NCBI GenBank assembly: GCA_025936045.1
Contig: JAICUB010000003.1
Coordinates: forward strand, 124,001 to 188,000
Direction: 5' to 3'
DNA length: 64,000 nt
From: Polyangiaceae bacterium
GTDB taxonomy: Bacteria; Myxococcota_A; Polyangia; Polyangiales; Polyangiaceae
Position 1 is the first letter of the stretch; every line of letters starts with the position of its first letter. The notes under the pieces were generated by a model that saw nothing but the letters and a program-made list of their open reading frames with translations, searched no databases and was not told the origin of the DNA. Made by a program: the position numbers and the translations under genes. Shown here piece after piece: positions 46,383 through 54,968 of this stretch.

Positions 46383-47852
46383 TCAGCCGACGTATTCGTA
46401 ATACTCGACGCCCAGATCCTGAAAGCTCACGTCGTAGCTCTTCCCGACCCGCGCAATCTTGAACTCACCCGCCGGCGTGTAGCTGAGCCCCTCGACGTCG
46501 ACGCCGTCGTGGAGCGCCTCGTACTGCGCGCGCGTGAGATCCACGGCTTGTGAAAGCGCTTGTTTGAAGCCGATGCGGCGCGCGGCGGTTTCCCAGCCGG
46601 GCCGCGCCGTGATCGGCAGCGCCTCCGCCGCGTCCCCGCTGCCGTAGCCGACTGCAACCAGCGGCAAGCCCGCGAGCGCCACGCCGGTTTCGACCGCCTG
46701 CTCGAAGCCCGCGGCGATCCACGCGGGCAACGCCGCGCTGTAGAGATTGCCGAGGTCCTTCACCGTGTCGGAGCCGAGACTCATCTTGCTCGCGAGCAGT
46801 TCGCGGAACGTCGGGTGTTTGCGCAACGAGCTCGCGACGGCGCTCGTCGCGACGTAGGGATCGGCGGGCGCGCCGCCGTCGTGCACGTTCGCGTAAAGGT
46901 CGGGCAGCGACGCCGTTTCGCGCAGCACGTCGTCGAACGACACCTTCGCCTCGTCGCACAAAGCGCGCAGCTCCGCGTGCCGGTGATCGCCGCGCGCGAG
47001 CCCTCGCACGTAGAGGAACGACATCGCCTGCACCGGCATCAGGTGATACGGCCGGTGGAAAAACAGGCCGGCGACGTTGTCGTAATAGGTGCCGGCCGAC
47101 ACGCCGAGCCGTCCGAGCATCTCCTCGACGGCGTGCACCGTCTCGTCGAGGTAGCTCATCGTCGAGTATTTCCCGCTGAACACCGGGAAATCCGCGAGCC
47201 GCCGCGTGTTCTTCGCGTAGCCCTCCGTGAAGTGACGCGCGAACGGCTTCCTGAAATCGGGGCCGCGGTAGTCGGACGCGCTGCCCGCGTGCGCGAGATC
47301 GACCGCAAAGAGCTTCGGCGCGCGCTCGACGAGCAGCGCAACGGCGCCGGCGCCCTGGGTCTGCTCGCCGGTGCTGCCGCGTTCGTACTCGGCGACGTCG
47401 GCGCTCACGACGATCGCGAGCCGGTCGGCGCCGTCGCATTGCGCGTAACGGAGCGCGCTCTTCAACGCGTACACGCCGCCGAGGCACGCATGCTTGAACT
47501 CCGGCACCTCGAGGCTCCGGGAAAGGCGCGGCAACCCGAGCGCCTCGAGCCCGCGATCCACCATCCCGCGCACGATCACGGCGCCCGCGGCGTTGTCGGT
47601 GCTCGACTCGGTGCCGAGCCCGAGAAAGCCCACCCGCGACGGCTCGATCTCGTTCTTTTGAATCAGGCGCAGGACGGCGTTGGCCGCCATCGTGTAGACG
47701 TTCTCGTGCCGGCCCGGCACGCGGAAGCTGTTACCGACGACGGCGCTGATCTTTTCCCAGCTGTTGCCCGTCCACTCGCACCAGTCCTTCAGGTTCACCC
47801 GGAACGGCGGCACATAGAGCGACAGCGCGCTCACGCCGGAATCGCTAGACAT
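46383..47852 (-). CDS. hydroxymethylglutaryl-CoA synthase
   Basis: 489 residues. Condenses acetyl-CoA with acetoacetyl-CoA to HMG-CoA, the entry of the mevalonate pathway. The thiolase-fold catalytic set is present: Glu in LGTESSTDNA (about 81), Cys in FKHACLGGVYAL (about 122) and His in LFFHRPYHLMPVQ (about 265). The protein is longer than bacterial MvaS (about 390) and has a distinct C-terminal third. Myxobacteria use the mevalonate route and also branched-chain pathways with HMGS paralogues, so the exact pathway is open; no other mevalonate gene is in the window. Confidence 0.88.
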   Translation of the reverse strand: MSSDSGVSALSLYVPPFRVNLKDWCEWTGNSWEKISAVVGNSFRVPGRHENVYTMAANAVLRLIQKNEIEPSRVGFLGLGTESSTDNAAGAVIVRGMVDRGLEALGLPRLSRSLEVPEFKHACLGGVYALKSALRYAQCDGADRLAIVVSADVAEYERGSTGEQTQGAGAVALLVERAPKLFAVDLAHAGSASDYRGPDFRKPFARHFTEGYAKNTRRLADFPVFSGKYSTMSYLDETVHAVEEMLGRLGVSAGTYYDNVAGLFFHRPYHLMPVQAMSFLYVRGLARGDHRHAELRALCDEAKVSFDDVLRETASLPDLYANVHDGGAPADPYVATSAVASSLRKHPTFRELLASKMSLGSDTVKDLGNLYSAALPAWIAAGFEQAVETGVALAGLPLVAVGYGSGDAAEALPITARPGWETAARRIGFKQALSQAVDLTRAQYEALHDGVDVEGLSYTPAGEFKIARVGKSYDVSFQDLGVEYYEYVG

Positions 47853-48002
47853 GGCGCGTCACTAGCACCGCGCAGCCGAGCCGTCGTCTCCGCCGCGGGA
47901 ACTCCACCGAACCTCCACCAAACCGCCAAACGTTTGGATTTTATTGGGTTTGGGCACGGCACCGGGCTCGCGCCTGACCCGCGGCGCACGGGCTCGCTAT
48001 TT

Positions 48003-48021
48003 GATATTGATAGTGACTTTC
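48003..48021 (+). promoter_or_regulatory. Fur-box-like operator
   Basis: GATATT GATAGT g ACTTTC compared with the 19-base Fur consensus GATAATGATAATCATTATC: 14 of the 18 arm positions agree when counted hexamer by hexamer. It lies in an A/T-rich island 37 bases before the start of the di-heme oxidoreductase gene, in the 205-base gap to the divergent HMG-CoA synthase gene. The genes downstream belong to families that are commonly Fur-regulated, which strengthens the call. Confidence 0.6.
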
Positions 48022-48057
48022 ATTTGCATCGCGGCGCCATTGCACTATACGGACGCC

Positions 48058-49308
48058 ATGTTGCCGCGCGCTTTCGGCTGCTTGGCTTTGGGTCTCGCCC
48101 TCGGCGCTTGTTCTTCGTCGCCGGCAGCCACTCCAGCCGCGGAAGCCCCGAAAAAGTCGATCGCCAAGGTGGATTCCTTCGACGTACCGCTCGCCGGCCT
48201 CGAGCCCGAGTTCCTCGCCGACTTCAACGACGGCGATCTCCTGTTCAGCACGCCGCTCCGCGACTCGGACGGCCTGGGTCCGCTCTACACGCGCGCGGCG
48301 TGCTCCTCGTGCCACGAGTCCGCGCTGCGCGGTCCCGGCCTCGTGCAGAAGATGTCGGTGGTGGACGCGGACGGCGTCACGCCCGCGTCCGATCAATCCG
48401 AGCTCGCCTACGGGCACACGCTGCACCCGCTGACGGCGGGGGGCGGCAAGACGCCCATCCTCGCTCCGTCCGACGATCCGAGCGTCAAGCTCACGCAGCG
48501 CTTCGGACCGCCCGTACTCGGGCGCGGCTACATGGAGGCAGTGAGCGACGCCGAGATCGAGCGCGTCGAAGCCGAGCAGGCGACGCGCGACGACGGCATC
48601 CACGGCCGCATCAATTGGGTGAGCTACGCCTCGGAAGCGAACGAGGACACGCGTTTTCACACGTATCGGAAGGGGGACACGCTGATCGGCCGCTTCGGCT
48701 TGAAAGCGCGCGTGCCCGCGCTCGATGATTTCACCGCCGACGCGTTTCAGGGCGACATGGGCATCACGAGCCCGCTCCGCCCGACGGAGATCGAGAATCC
48801 GGACGGCCTCGATGACGACGACAAGCCCGGCGTCGACGTGGGCTTCGACAGCGTGAACGAGCGCGCGAACTACGTGCGCGGGCTCGCGATTCCGTCGCGA
48901 CACACGGACGACATCGGCGCCGGGCTCTTCGAGGCGGCGCTCTGCTCGGTGTGCCACGTGCCGTCACTGCACACGCGCGCCGACTACCCGCTCGCCGCGC
49001 TCGCCGACATGGACGCGCCCGTCTTCACCGACATGCTGATCCACCGCATGGGCGACGAGCTCGCCGACGGCCTCCCCGCGGACCCGAGCATCGACGGCGA
49101 GGCGGATTCGTTCTCCTGGCGCACGGCGCCGCTCATCGGCCTGCGCTTCGATACGACCTATCTCCACGACGGCCGCGCCAAGACCATCGCGGACGCCATC
49201 GAGCTTCACCGGGGCAACGGCTCGGAAGCGAACCCCGCCGTGGACGCCTTCGACGCGCTCGGCGCCGCGGACCAACAGACGCTCGTGAATTTCGTCGAGG
49301 GGCTCTAG
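48058..49308 (+). CDS. di-heme oxidoredictase (DUF1111), lipoprotein
   Basis: 416 residues. Periplasmic c-type di-heme protein of the so-called thiol oxidoreductase/DUF1111 family. The leader ends in the lipobox LALGAC (Cys about 19). Two heme sites are visible: CSSCH near residue 82 and CSVCH near 301. Family motifs are FNDGDLLFSTPLRDSDGLGP, RFGPPVLGRGYMEAV, GRFGLKARVP and the C-terminal APLIGLRFDTTYLHDGRA. ATG 48058 is used; the upstream frame covers the operator. It is the first gene of a likely Fur-controlled operon with imelysin, where such proteins are thought to serve iron or heme redox work at the cell surface. Confidence 0.88.
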   Translation: MLPRAFGCLALGLALGACSSSPAATPAAEAPKKSIAKVDSFDVPLAGLEPEFLADFNDGDLLFSTPLRDSDGLGPLYTRAACSSCHESALRGPGLVQKMSVVDADGVTPASDQSELAYGHTLHPLTAGGGKTPILAPSDDPSVKLTQRFGPPVLGRGYMEAVSDAEIERVEAEQATRDDGIHGRINWVSYASEANEDTRFHTYRKGDTLIGRFGLKARVPALDDFTADAFQGDMGITSPLRPTEIENPDGLDDDDKPGVDVGFDSVNERANYVRGLAIPSRHTDDIGAGLFEAALCSVCHVPSLHTRADYPLAALADMDAPVFTDMLIHRMGDELADGLPADPSIDGEADSFSWRTAPLIGLRFDTTYLHDGRAKTIADAIELHRGNGSEANPAVDAFDALGAADQQTLVNFVEGL

Positions 49309-49330
49309 CCGCAGAAAGCGCCGAATTTCC

Positions 49331-50398
49331 ATGAATGACATCGCTCTATTGCTCTTGCTGCCTGCGCTCGGGCTCACCGCCTGCTCCTCCGGCGACGGCG
49401 GGCCGAACCCGAAGACCGACCAGGATTATCAAGAGAACGTAACGCAAGGCATGCACGACTCGATGCTCGGCGACATCGACACGTTGCACCAAGCGGCGGT
49501 AGACCTCGCAGCCGCGGCTCCCGAACACGCGTGGGACGCGGGCGCGGACTCGGGGGCCGTCATGAGCATGAAGGACGCCTGGGTCCGCGCGCGCAGCGCG
49601 TACGAACGGACGGAGGGCGCCCTCGCGCCGCTCTTCCCCCAAATCGACACCGAGATCGACGCTCGCTACGACGACTTTCTCGCGGAGCTCGGCGACGAGG
49701 GCGACCAGGATCTGTTCGACGATCAGGGTGTGACGGGCATGCACGCGATCGAGCGCATCCTCTACGCGCCCGACACGCCGGCGTCGGTCGTCGCGTTCGA
49801 GTCCGATCCGGTGAACTTCCCCGGCTACGAGGCCGCGGCCTGGCCTGCCACCGACGAGGAAGCGCTCGAGTTCAAGACCAAACTCGCTCAGCGTCTCGCA
49901 GACGACACCCAGACGCTGAAGAACGTATGGGCACCGTCGGCGATCGACCTCGACGGCGCGTTCGGCGGGCTGATTTCGCTGATGAACGAGCAGCGCGAGA
50001 AGGTGAACAAGGCCGCGACCGAGGAAGAGGAGTCGCGCTACTCTCAGCGCACGATGCAGGACATCCGCGACAACCTGACGGGAACGCGGGCGATCTACGC
50101 CTTGTTCCAGCCGTGGCTCGCGACCAAAGAGAACGGCACGGCCATCGACGCCGACGTCGAGAACGCGTTCGGCGAGCTCGAGACCGCGTACGCGGAGGTG
50201 TCGGGCCCCGCCATTCCCCAGCCGCCCGCGGATTGGAGCTCCGAGGAGCCCCCCGCCGACGCGCTCGAGTCACCGTTCGGCGAGCTCTGGTCCGCCGTGC
50301 AGAGCGCCGTCGATCCGAACGTCCAGGGCTCCGCGGTCGACGGGATGAACCGCGCCGCGGAGGCGCTCGGCTTCCGTCGCTTCGCCGAAGACCAATGA
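49331..50398 (+). CDS. imelysin-family lipoprotein
   Basis: 355 residues. Imelysins (ICMP/EfeO-like, M75) are envelope proteins linked to iron uptake. The leader ends in LGLTAC (Cys about 18). The family GxHxxE motif is seen in TGMHAIERILYA (about residues 137-142), preceded by the two-helix-bundle start MHDSMLGDIDTLHQAA, and a second conserved helix DDTQTLKNVWAP follows. The protein begins 22 bases after the di-heme gene, and the P460-like gene overlaps its stop by 4 bases (ATGA). With the Fur-like box this makes an iron role likely; peptidase activity is doubtful for the family. Confidence 0.9.
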   Translation: MNDIALLLLLPALGLTACSSGDGGPNPKTDQDYQENVTQGMHDSMLGDIDTLHQAAVDLAAAAPEHAWDAGADSGAVMSMKDAWVRARSAYERTEGALAPLFPQIDTEIDARYDDFLAELGDEGDQDLFDDQGVTGMHAIERILYAPDTPASVVAFESDPVNFPGYEAAAWPATDEEALEFKTKLAQRLADDTQTLKNVWAPSAIDLDGAFGGLISLMNEQREKVNKAATEEEESRYSQRTMQDIRDNLTGTRAIYALFQPWLATKENGTAIDADVENAFGELETAYAEVSGPAIPQPPADWSSEEPPADALESPFGELWSAVQSAVDPNVQGSAVDGMNRAAEALGFRRFAEDQ

Positions 50399-50964
50399 AG
50401 GAGCTCCGTTTCTTCTTCGCTGCCGCGGCTTCGCTTCTTTTCGCGGCCGGCGCGGCCGGTTGCGGCGGCAGCGGCTCGGGCGACGACACGAACGGCGGCG
50501 GCGACGCGACGAACTTCGTCGCGTTCGCCAAGGATTTTTCCGGCTATCACGCCTGGCCGAGCTACGACGTCACGGGCGACGCCGACCTCGCGGGTATTCA
50601 CGACGGCAGCACCGTCACCGAGTACGTCAATCAGCTTCCGCCGAGCGGGCTCACCGCATTCCCCCTCGGCACCATCATCGTGAAGGAAGCGACGGGCGGG
50701 ACGATCCCGCACGAGCTCTTCGCGATGGTCAAGCAAGGTCCCGGTTTCAACGAGGCGCCACCGGCCCTGCCGGGCTGGTTCTGGTTCGAGCTCCAGAACA
50801 AGGACGACGGGAGCGACGGCGTGTCGATCGTCTGGGAAGGCGTCGGACCGCCGAACGGCGAAACGTACGGCGGGGACCCCGCGGCCGGGGGCTGCAACAC
50901 GTGCCACCTCGCCTGCGGCAACGACGGCGTGTGCGCCAAGCCGCTCAATCTCGCGGACTTTTGA
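50395..50964 (+). CDS. cytochrome P460-like lipoprotein with one c-type heme site
   Basis: 189 residues. The leader ends in AGAAGC (Cys about 23) followed by a Gly/Asp linker. The domain has YHAWPSYD, VTEYVNQLPPSG, FPLGTIIVKEATGG, PGFNEAPPALPGWFWFEL and, close to the C-terminus, the heme-binding CNTCHLACGNDGVC with extra cysteines. The heme at the very end of the chain and the strand pattern recall cytochrome P460/P460-like domains. A redox partner of the di-heme protein is plausible. The start overlaps the imelysin stop, so they are coupled. Confidence 0.68.
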   Translation: MKELRFFFAAAASLLFAAGAAGCGGSGSGDDTNGGGDATNFVAFAKDFSGYHAWPSYDVTGDADLAGIHDGSTVTEYVNQLPPSGLTAFPLGTIIVKEATGGTIPHELFAMVKQGPGFNEAPPALPGWFWFELQNKDDGSDGVSIVWEGVGPPNGETYGGDPAAGGCNTCHLACGNDGVCAKPLNLADF

Positions 50965-50972
50965 AAATCGAC

Positions 50973-51800
50973 ATGAAGACTCTCACCCCGGTTCGGCTCG
51001 CCGCGCTCGCGGCAAGCGTGGTTTTCTCTGCGAGCTTCCCCGCGCGCGCAACCCCGCGCCCGCTCCCGTTCACGTACCAACACGAGCAGCTCGGCGCGGG
51101 CGAGGCCGAAGTCGAACAGTTCGTCGATCTCACGCCCACGAAGGCGCAGGACGTGACGAGCGGCAAGCGCGTCTGGTACGGCCTCACCGAGTTCATCACC
51201 GAGTTCGAGACCGGCATCACCGATCAGCTCGAGCTCGGCTTGTACGTGACGCTCGTGCCCACTCCGACGGCGGAATACCGGAACGCACCGCCCGCAATGG
51301 AAAGCAACGGCATGAAGCAGCGCTTGCGCTGGGCGCTCGCGCCGGCCGGCTTCTGGCCCATCGACGTGTCGCTCTACGGCGAGGTGAGCGAGAACGAGCA
51401 CGAGCTCGAGCTCGAGGGCAAGGTGCTCTTGCAACGCCGGTTCGGCATCGCGCGCATCATCGCGAACCTCTCGGGGGAGCAGGAATTTTACTACCGGAAT
51501 AACCAGCGCGACTTCGTGCTCAATCCGTCGGCGGGCGTCACGTTCGAGCCGATCCCGCAATTGCAGCCGGGCCTCGAGACTTGGGTCGCGGGGGAATTTC
51601 CGGAAAACCACCGGCCGAAGACACGGCCCTTCGAGCTCGGGCCGCACGTCTACGTGGGACCGACACTGCTCTGGCAAGTTGGCCGCATCTGGTGGTCGAA
51701 CGGCGTCTACGTGCGCGCCACGGATCGCAATCACACGCTCGCGGCGGGTGAGAGCTTCGGCAACGTCTGGGCGCGCACCGTCATCGGCATCGGGCTCTGA
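50973..51800 (+). CDS. predicted outer-membrane barrel protein of the imelysin operon
   Basis: 275 residues. Signal peptide cleaved after PARA (about residue 26). The mature chain has long alternating strands with aromatic ends (DQLELGLYVTLVP, PIDVSLYGEVSE, EHELELEGKVLLQRRF, ELGPHVYVGPTLLWQV) and ends in ARTVIGIGL, a hydrophobic-terminal strand. No plug or TonB box is visible, so it is not a TonB-dependent receptor. It starts 8 bases after the P460-like gene and is the last gene of the operon; by position it could be the outer-membrane route or anchor of the system. Confidence 0.7.
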   Translation: MKTLTPVRLAALAASVVFSASFPARATPRPLPFTYQHEQLGAGEAEVEQFVDLTPTKAQDVTSGKRVWYGLTEFITEFETGITDQLELGLYVTLVPTPTAEYRNAPPAMESNGMKQRLRWALAPAGFWPIDVSLYGEVSENEHELELEGKVLLQRRFGIARIIANLSGEQEFYYRNNQRDFVLNPSAGVTFEPIPQLQPGLETWVAGEFPENHRPKTRPFELGPHVYVGPTLLWQVGRIWWSNGVYVRATDRNHTLAAGESFGNVWARTVIGIGL

Positions 51801-51802
51801 GC

Positions 51803-51836
51803 GCCGGCGGCGCGGTGCTCCACGTGTAGCGCCGGC
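51803..51836 (+). terminator. possible terminator after the imelysin operon
   Basis: GCCGGCG at 51803-51809 pairs with CGCCGGC at 51830-51836, followed by tttc. It lies in the 38-base gap between convergent genes. The loop of 20 bases makes it only a candidate. Confidence 0.3.
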
Positions 51837-51838
51837 TT

Positions 51839-52906
51839 TCAGGTGGCGAGCGACGCGAGCCGCAGCGTGTGGCCGATGACGACCGCCCCGCCGCGAGCGC
51901 GCGCTTCGATCGTGACCGTCTCGTCGAGCCAATCCACGTGCACGCGGCCGAAGTTTCGGTGCGGGTAGAGCGAGCCCACGCGGTAGCGGTTCGGTTCGTC
52001 GGCGTTCTCGTACGCGTGCGTGAGGCCGCTCGACGTGAGCTCGAAGAGCGGATAACGGGCGGCGCCGCCGCTCAGGCACGAGAGCTCGGCGAAATGGCGA
52101 TCGCCGCTCAAGAGCACGACCCCGGGCGCGTGCGAGCTCGCAATGAGCTCGAGCAAGCGCGCGCGAGCCGCCGGGAAATTCCCCCACTTTTCGTTCGAAT
52201 GATCGAGCGGGAGCACCTGATAGCCCGAGGTGACGAGGTTCAGGCGCGCGCGCGTGGTTCGGAGCTCGTTTTCGAGCCACGCCCACTGCGCCTCGCCGAG
52301 GGTGTCTCCGCGCGCACCGGGAGCGTCGCGGTGGTAGCGGCCGTCGAGCATGATGAGCTTCACCTGGCGCTCACCCTCCCCGAAGACGTAGCTCGTGTAC
52401 GCGCCGAGCTGCGCGCGACGCGGGCTGCCGGGCGGCTCACCGAGAAAATCGAGCAGCGCGGCTTGGCTCTCGACGCGCGACGGGTATTCGGAGCCGGCGT
52501 CGTTGCGCCCGAAGTCGTGATCGTCCCAGATGCCGACGACGCGCGTCTGCGCGACGAGCGCGGCGTACTCGGACCGCGCGGCTTGTTCCGCATAGAGACG
52601 CCGCGTCCGCGCCACGTCGTCCGTGTCCGCGTACACGATGTCGCCGATCCAGGCCCACGCGTCGGGCGCGAGCGCGCGCACGTCGCTCCAGAGCGGTTGC
52701 GGCAGGTGCGCGCGACTGCAGGAGCCGAACGCCAGCGTGAACGCGCTCGCCGGCGGCGTGACTTCGGCCTCGACGCTCGCGCCCTCCTCGGTCGGGCCGC
52801 GGACGCGCCCGTCGCCGAAATCCCCGGGGTGGCGCGCCCGCGAGCAAGCGCCGAGCGCGCTCGCGGCGGCGAGCTTCAAGGCGTCTCTGCGGCGGACGGG
52901 GTACAT
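51839..52906 (-). CDS. PhoD-like alkaline phosphatase/phospholipase D family protein
   Basis: 355 residues. The N-terminus carries twin arginines (RRRDALKLAAASALGAC) with a lipobox, so Tat export and lipid anchoring are likely. Metallophosphatase motifs: GSCSRA, WIGDIVYADT, IWDDHDFGRND, DGRYHRD and LLSGDRHFAEL, the layout of PhoD enzymes, which use calcium/iron centres. It probably hydrolyses phosphodiesters or monoesters outside the inner membrane. The start is 6 bases after the stop of the flavin reductase gene on the same strand. Confidence 0.85.
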   Translation of the reverse strand: MYPVRRRDALKLAAASALGACSRARHPGDFGDGRVRGPTEEGASVEAEVTPPASAFTLAFGSCSRAHLPQPLWSDVRALAPDAWAWIGDIVYADTDDVARTRRLYAEQAARSEYAALVAQTRVVGIWDDHDFGRNDAGSEYPSRVESQAALLDFLGEPPGSPRRAQLGAYTSYVFGEGERQVKLIMLDGRYHRDAPGARGDTLGEAQWAWLENELRTTRARLNLVTSGYQVLPLDHSNEKWGNFPAARARLLELIASSHAPGVVLLSGDRHFAELSCLSGGAARYPLFELTSSGLTHAYENADEPNRYRVGSLYPHRNFGRVHVDWLDETVTIEARARGGAVVIGHTLRLASLAT

Positions 52907-52912
52907 GCGGGC

Positions 52913-53641
52913 TCAATAACTCTCCGCCTCGAGCCGCTCCTCCGCAACTCCGAGCGAGCGGAAGGCCGACAAACACTCGACGACCATGGGCTTCGCTCCG
53001 CAGAGGCGCGCGAGAAATCCGGCCGGCAAGCGCGCGACGAGATCGGCCAGGTGCGCTTGCACGTAGCCGGTCCGGCCGGACCAATCGCCGGGGGCTTGGC
53101 TCAGGACCGGTACGTAGACGAACCGCGCGTCGCGCCGCGCGAGCTCGGTAAACTCGTCGTGCCACAGGAGGTCGCCCTGCGTGCGCGCGCCAGCCACGAG
53201 CGTTACCGGCCCCGCACCGGGGCGTGCGAGCCATTCACCCGCGTGCGCGCGGAGCGGCGCCACGCCCGTGCCCGCGCCGACGAGCAGCGCCCCCGGGGCG
53301 TCCGGGAGCGTGAACGCGCCGAACGGCCCGTCGACCGCGAGCTCCGCCCCCTCGCCGAGCGGCGCGAGCACGTCCGCGCCGCTGCCGGGACCGACCGCGA
53401 GCGCGAGCCGCGGCGGCTGCGCGCCGTCCCAAGCCGAGGCGATGGAGTACGCGAGTGGCCCTTCGTGCGCGCCGACGCCGCCTTCCGGATGGAGTGTGAC
53501 GTATTGACCGGCGCGCCACCGAAACGGCGCCGGCCCCTCGATTTCGAGCACGAGCTCATTCACGCGCTCCGAAAGCGGGCGGCGAACCACGATGCGGGCG
53601 TTGCGCTCGGTCCGAGCCAAGGATCTCCGCGTAAGTAGCAT
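52913..53641 (-). CDS. FAD/NAD(P)-binding ferredoxin-reductase-like protein
   Basis: 242 residues. The FAD part has the motif RAGQYVTLHP (RxYS-type region: LAYSIASAW) and the NAD(P) part GALLVGAGTGVAPLRAHAGE and CGAKPMVVECLSAF, typical of the ferredoxin-NADP reductase superfamily. No 2Fe-2S domain is attached, so it must hand electrons to a separate carrier. ATG 53641 is chosen because the frame beyond overlaps the divergent gene; only 19 bases separate the two starts. It precedes the PhoD-like gene. Confidence 0.8.
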   Translation of the reverse strand: MLLTRRSLARTERNARIVVRRPLSERVNELVLEIEGPAPFRWRAGQYVTLHPEGGVGAHEGPLAYSIASAWDGAQPPRLALAVGPGSGADVLAPLGEGAELAVDGPFGAFTLPDAPGALLVGAGTGVAPLRAHAGEWLARPGAGPVTLVAGARTQGDLLWHDEFTELARRDARFVYVPVLSQAPGDWSGRTGYVQAHLADLVARLPAGFLARLCGAKPMVVECLSAFRSLGVAEERLEAESY

Positions 53642-53660
53642 GCTACTCTGAAGACGGAGC

Positions 53661-54305
53661 ATGAACTTCTTCGGACACGCGACCATCGCGGGACGCTTCG
53701 AGTCCGATCCGGTCTTCGTGCTCGGGGCGATGCTGCCCGATTTCTGCACGATGCTCGGCTTCCGCCCGCCGGAGCCCGCGTCCGGGCAGCTCGGCGCGGG
53801 CGTGCGCTTTCATCACGTCACCGACCACGCTTTCCACGATCTCGAGCGCTTTCAACGCCTCAATCGCGACGCCGCAGCGGATCTGACGGCGCGCGGCGTG
53901 CGGCGCGGGACGGCGCGGGCCGTCGCGCACGTCGGCGTGGAGCTCTTGCTCGACGCCGAGCTCGCGGAGAGCGACGCCGCCCGCGCCACTTACCTTTCGG
54001 CACTCACCGTGGGTCACGATCCCGAGCTCGTCTTGCGCGCGTCTTTCGCAGGCGCGGAGGGCGAGCGCCTCGGGCAGCTCACGCGCACGCTCACGGGCCG
54101 TGGCGTGGCAAAACGACCCTCGGGCTCGAGCGTGGTCGAACGACTCGAACGCGCACTCGCGTCACGCCCTCGGCTCGCAATCACGAGCGAGGACGTGCCT
54201 CGCGTCGGGGAATGGGTTGAGCTTTTCCGCTCGCGTGTCGTAGCATCGGCACCGACCCTCGTGCGCGAGCTCGTGCTCGACATCGAAGAGCGGCTCGCGG
54301 CTTGA
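53661..54305 (+). CDS. acyl-carrier-protein phosphodiesterase-like protein (AcpH/DUF479 type)
   Basis: 214 residues. The start MNFFGHATIA and the motif VLGAMLPDFCTMLGF, then a helical His/Asp-rich part (FHHVTDHAFHD, ARAVAHVGVELLLDAELAES), resemble AcpH, which removes phosphopantetheine from ACP and keeps an HD-like metal site. Sequence agreement is only in these blocks, so the enzyme activity is an inference. It starts 20 bases from the divergent flavin reductase gene and is followed after 19 bases by a barrel gene. Confidence 0.68.
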   Translation: MNFFGHATIAGRFESDPVFVLGAMLPDFCTMLGFRPPEPASGQLGAGVRFHHVTDHAFHDLERFQRLNRDAAADLTARGVRRGTARAVAHVGVELLLDAELAESDAARATYLSALTVGHDPELVLRASFAGAEGERLGQLTRTLTGRGVAKRPSGSSVVERLERALASRPRLAITSEDVPRVGEWVELFRSRVVASAPTLVRELVLDIEERLAA

Positions 54306-54324
54306 ACGGTCAGGCCAATAACCC

Positions 54325-54954
54325 ATGATTCGCCGTATTTTAGCCACCTGTCTCGGTTCGGCGCTCGCCTTCGCCCTGCTCGCGTGCGGAGCCGCTCCCG
54401 CAAGCGCCCAGTCGACCATCAAACAACCGGGTGATCACCCGCACTACACGCTCGAGCTCGAGCCGCACATCCTCGCCCAATACGGCAACCTGCCGTACAC
54501 GGACGACGGCTTCGGGATCGGCATGCGCTTTTCGGTCCCCTTCGTTCACAACGGCCCGATCTCGACCATCAACAACAACATCGGCATGTCCTTCGGCCTC
54601 GACTGGGTCCACTTCGGTGACGACAACCGGTGCAACGGCCGCGGCAACCCGGACTTCTTCACGGACACGTGCAGCGCGACGGAGCTCTGGTTTCCGGTCA
54701 CGGTCCAATGGAACTTCTTCCTCACGAAGATCATCAGTGTCTTCGGCGAGCTCGGCCTTTCCGGCCACTACGCCCGCTGGGACTACGAGGGTCCCTGCAA
54801 CGCGGGCGGTGACTGCCGCTACCACGCGAGCTACTTGAACCTGTTCGAGCCGGTGTTCTGGGGCGGCGGCCGCTTCCTCTTGTGGCCGGGCGGGGGGCTC
54901 ACCGTTCGGCTCGGCTGGCCGTACGTTTCGTTCGGAGCGTCGTTTCTCCTCTGA
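54325..54954 (+). CDS. small outer-membrane beta-barrel protein
   Basis: 209 residues. The leader MIRRILATCLGSALAFALLA ends with cleavage after ASA; a Cys at position 21 (LLACGA) could alternatively be lipidated. Alternating strands with Trp/Phe (NNIGMSFGLDWVHFG, ATELWFPVTVQWNFFL, YLNLFEPVFWGGGRFLLW) and the terminal strand SFGASFLL point to an eight-stranded barrel of the OmpW/OmpX size class. Four Cys in CNGRGNPD..CSATE and CNAGGDCRYH may form loops with disulfides. Function unknown. Confidence 0.7.
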   Translation: MIRRILATCLGSALAFALLACGAAPASAQSTIKQPGDHPHYTLELEPHILAQYGNLPYTDDGFGIGMRFSVPFVHNGPISTINNNIGMSFGLDWVHFGDDNRCNGRGNPDFFTDTCSATELWFPVTVQWNFFLTKIISVFGELGLSGHYARWDYEGPCNAGGDCRYHASYLNLFEPVFWGGGRFLLWPGGGLTVRLGWPYVSFGASFLL

Positions 54955-54968
54955 CGAAAGGACGCAGC

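Noticed and set aside
46560..48728. 722-codon plus-strand frame opposite HMG-CoA synthase
   Set aside because: Shadow frame: it crosses the Fur-like operator and runs out of frame into the di-heme gene.
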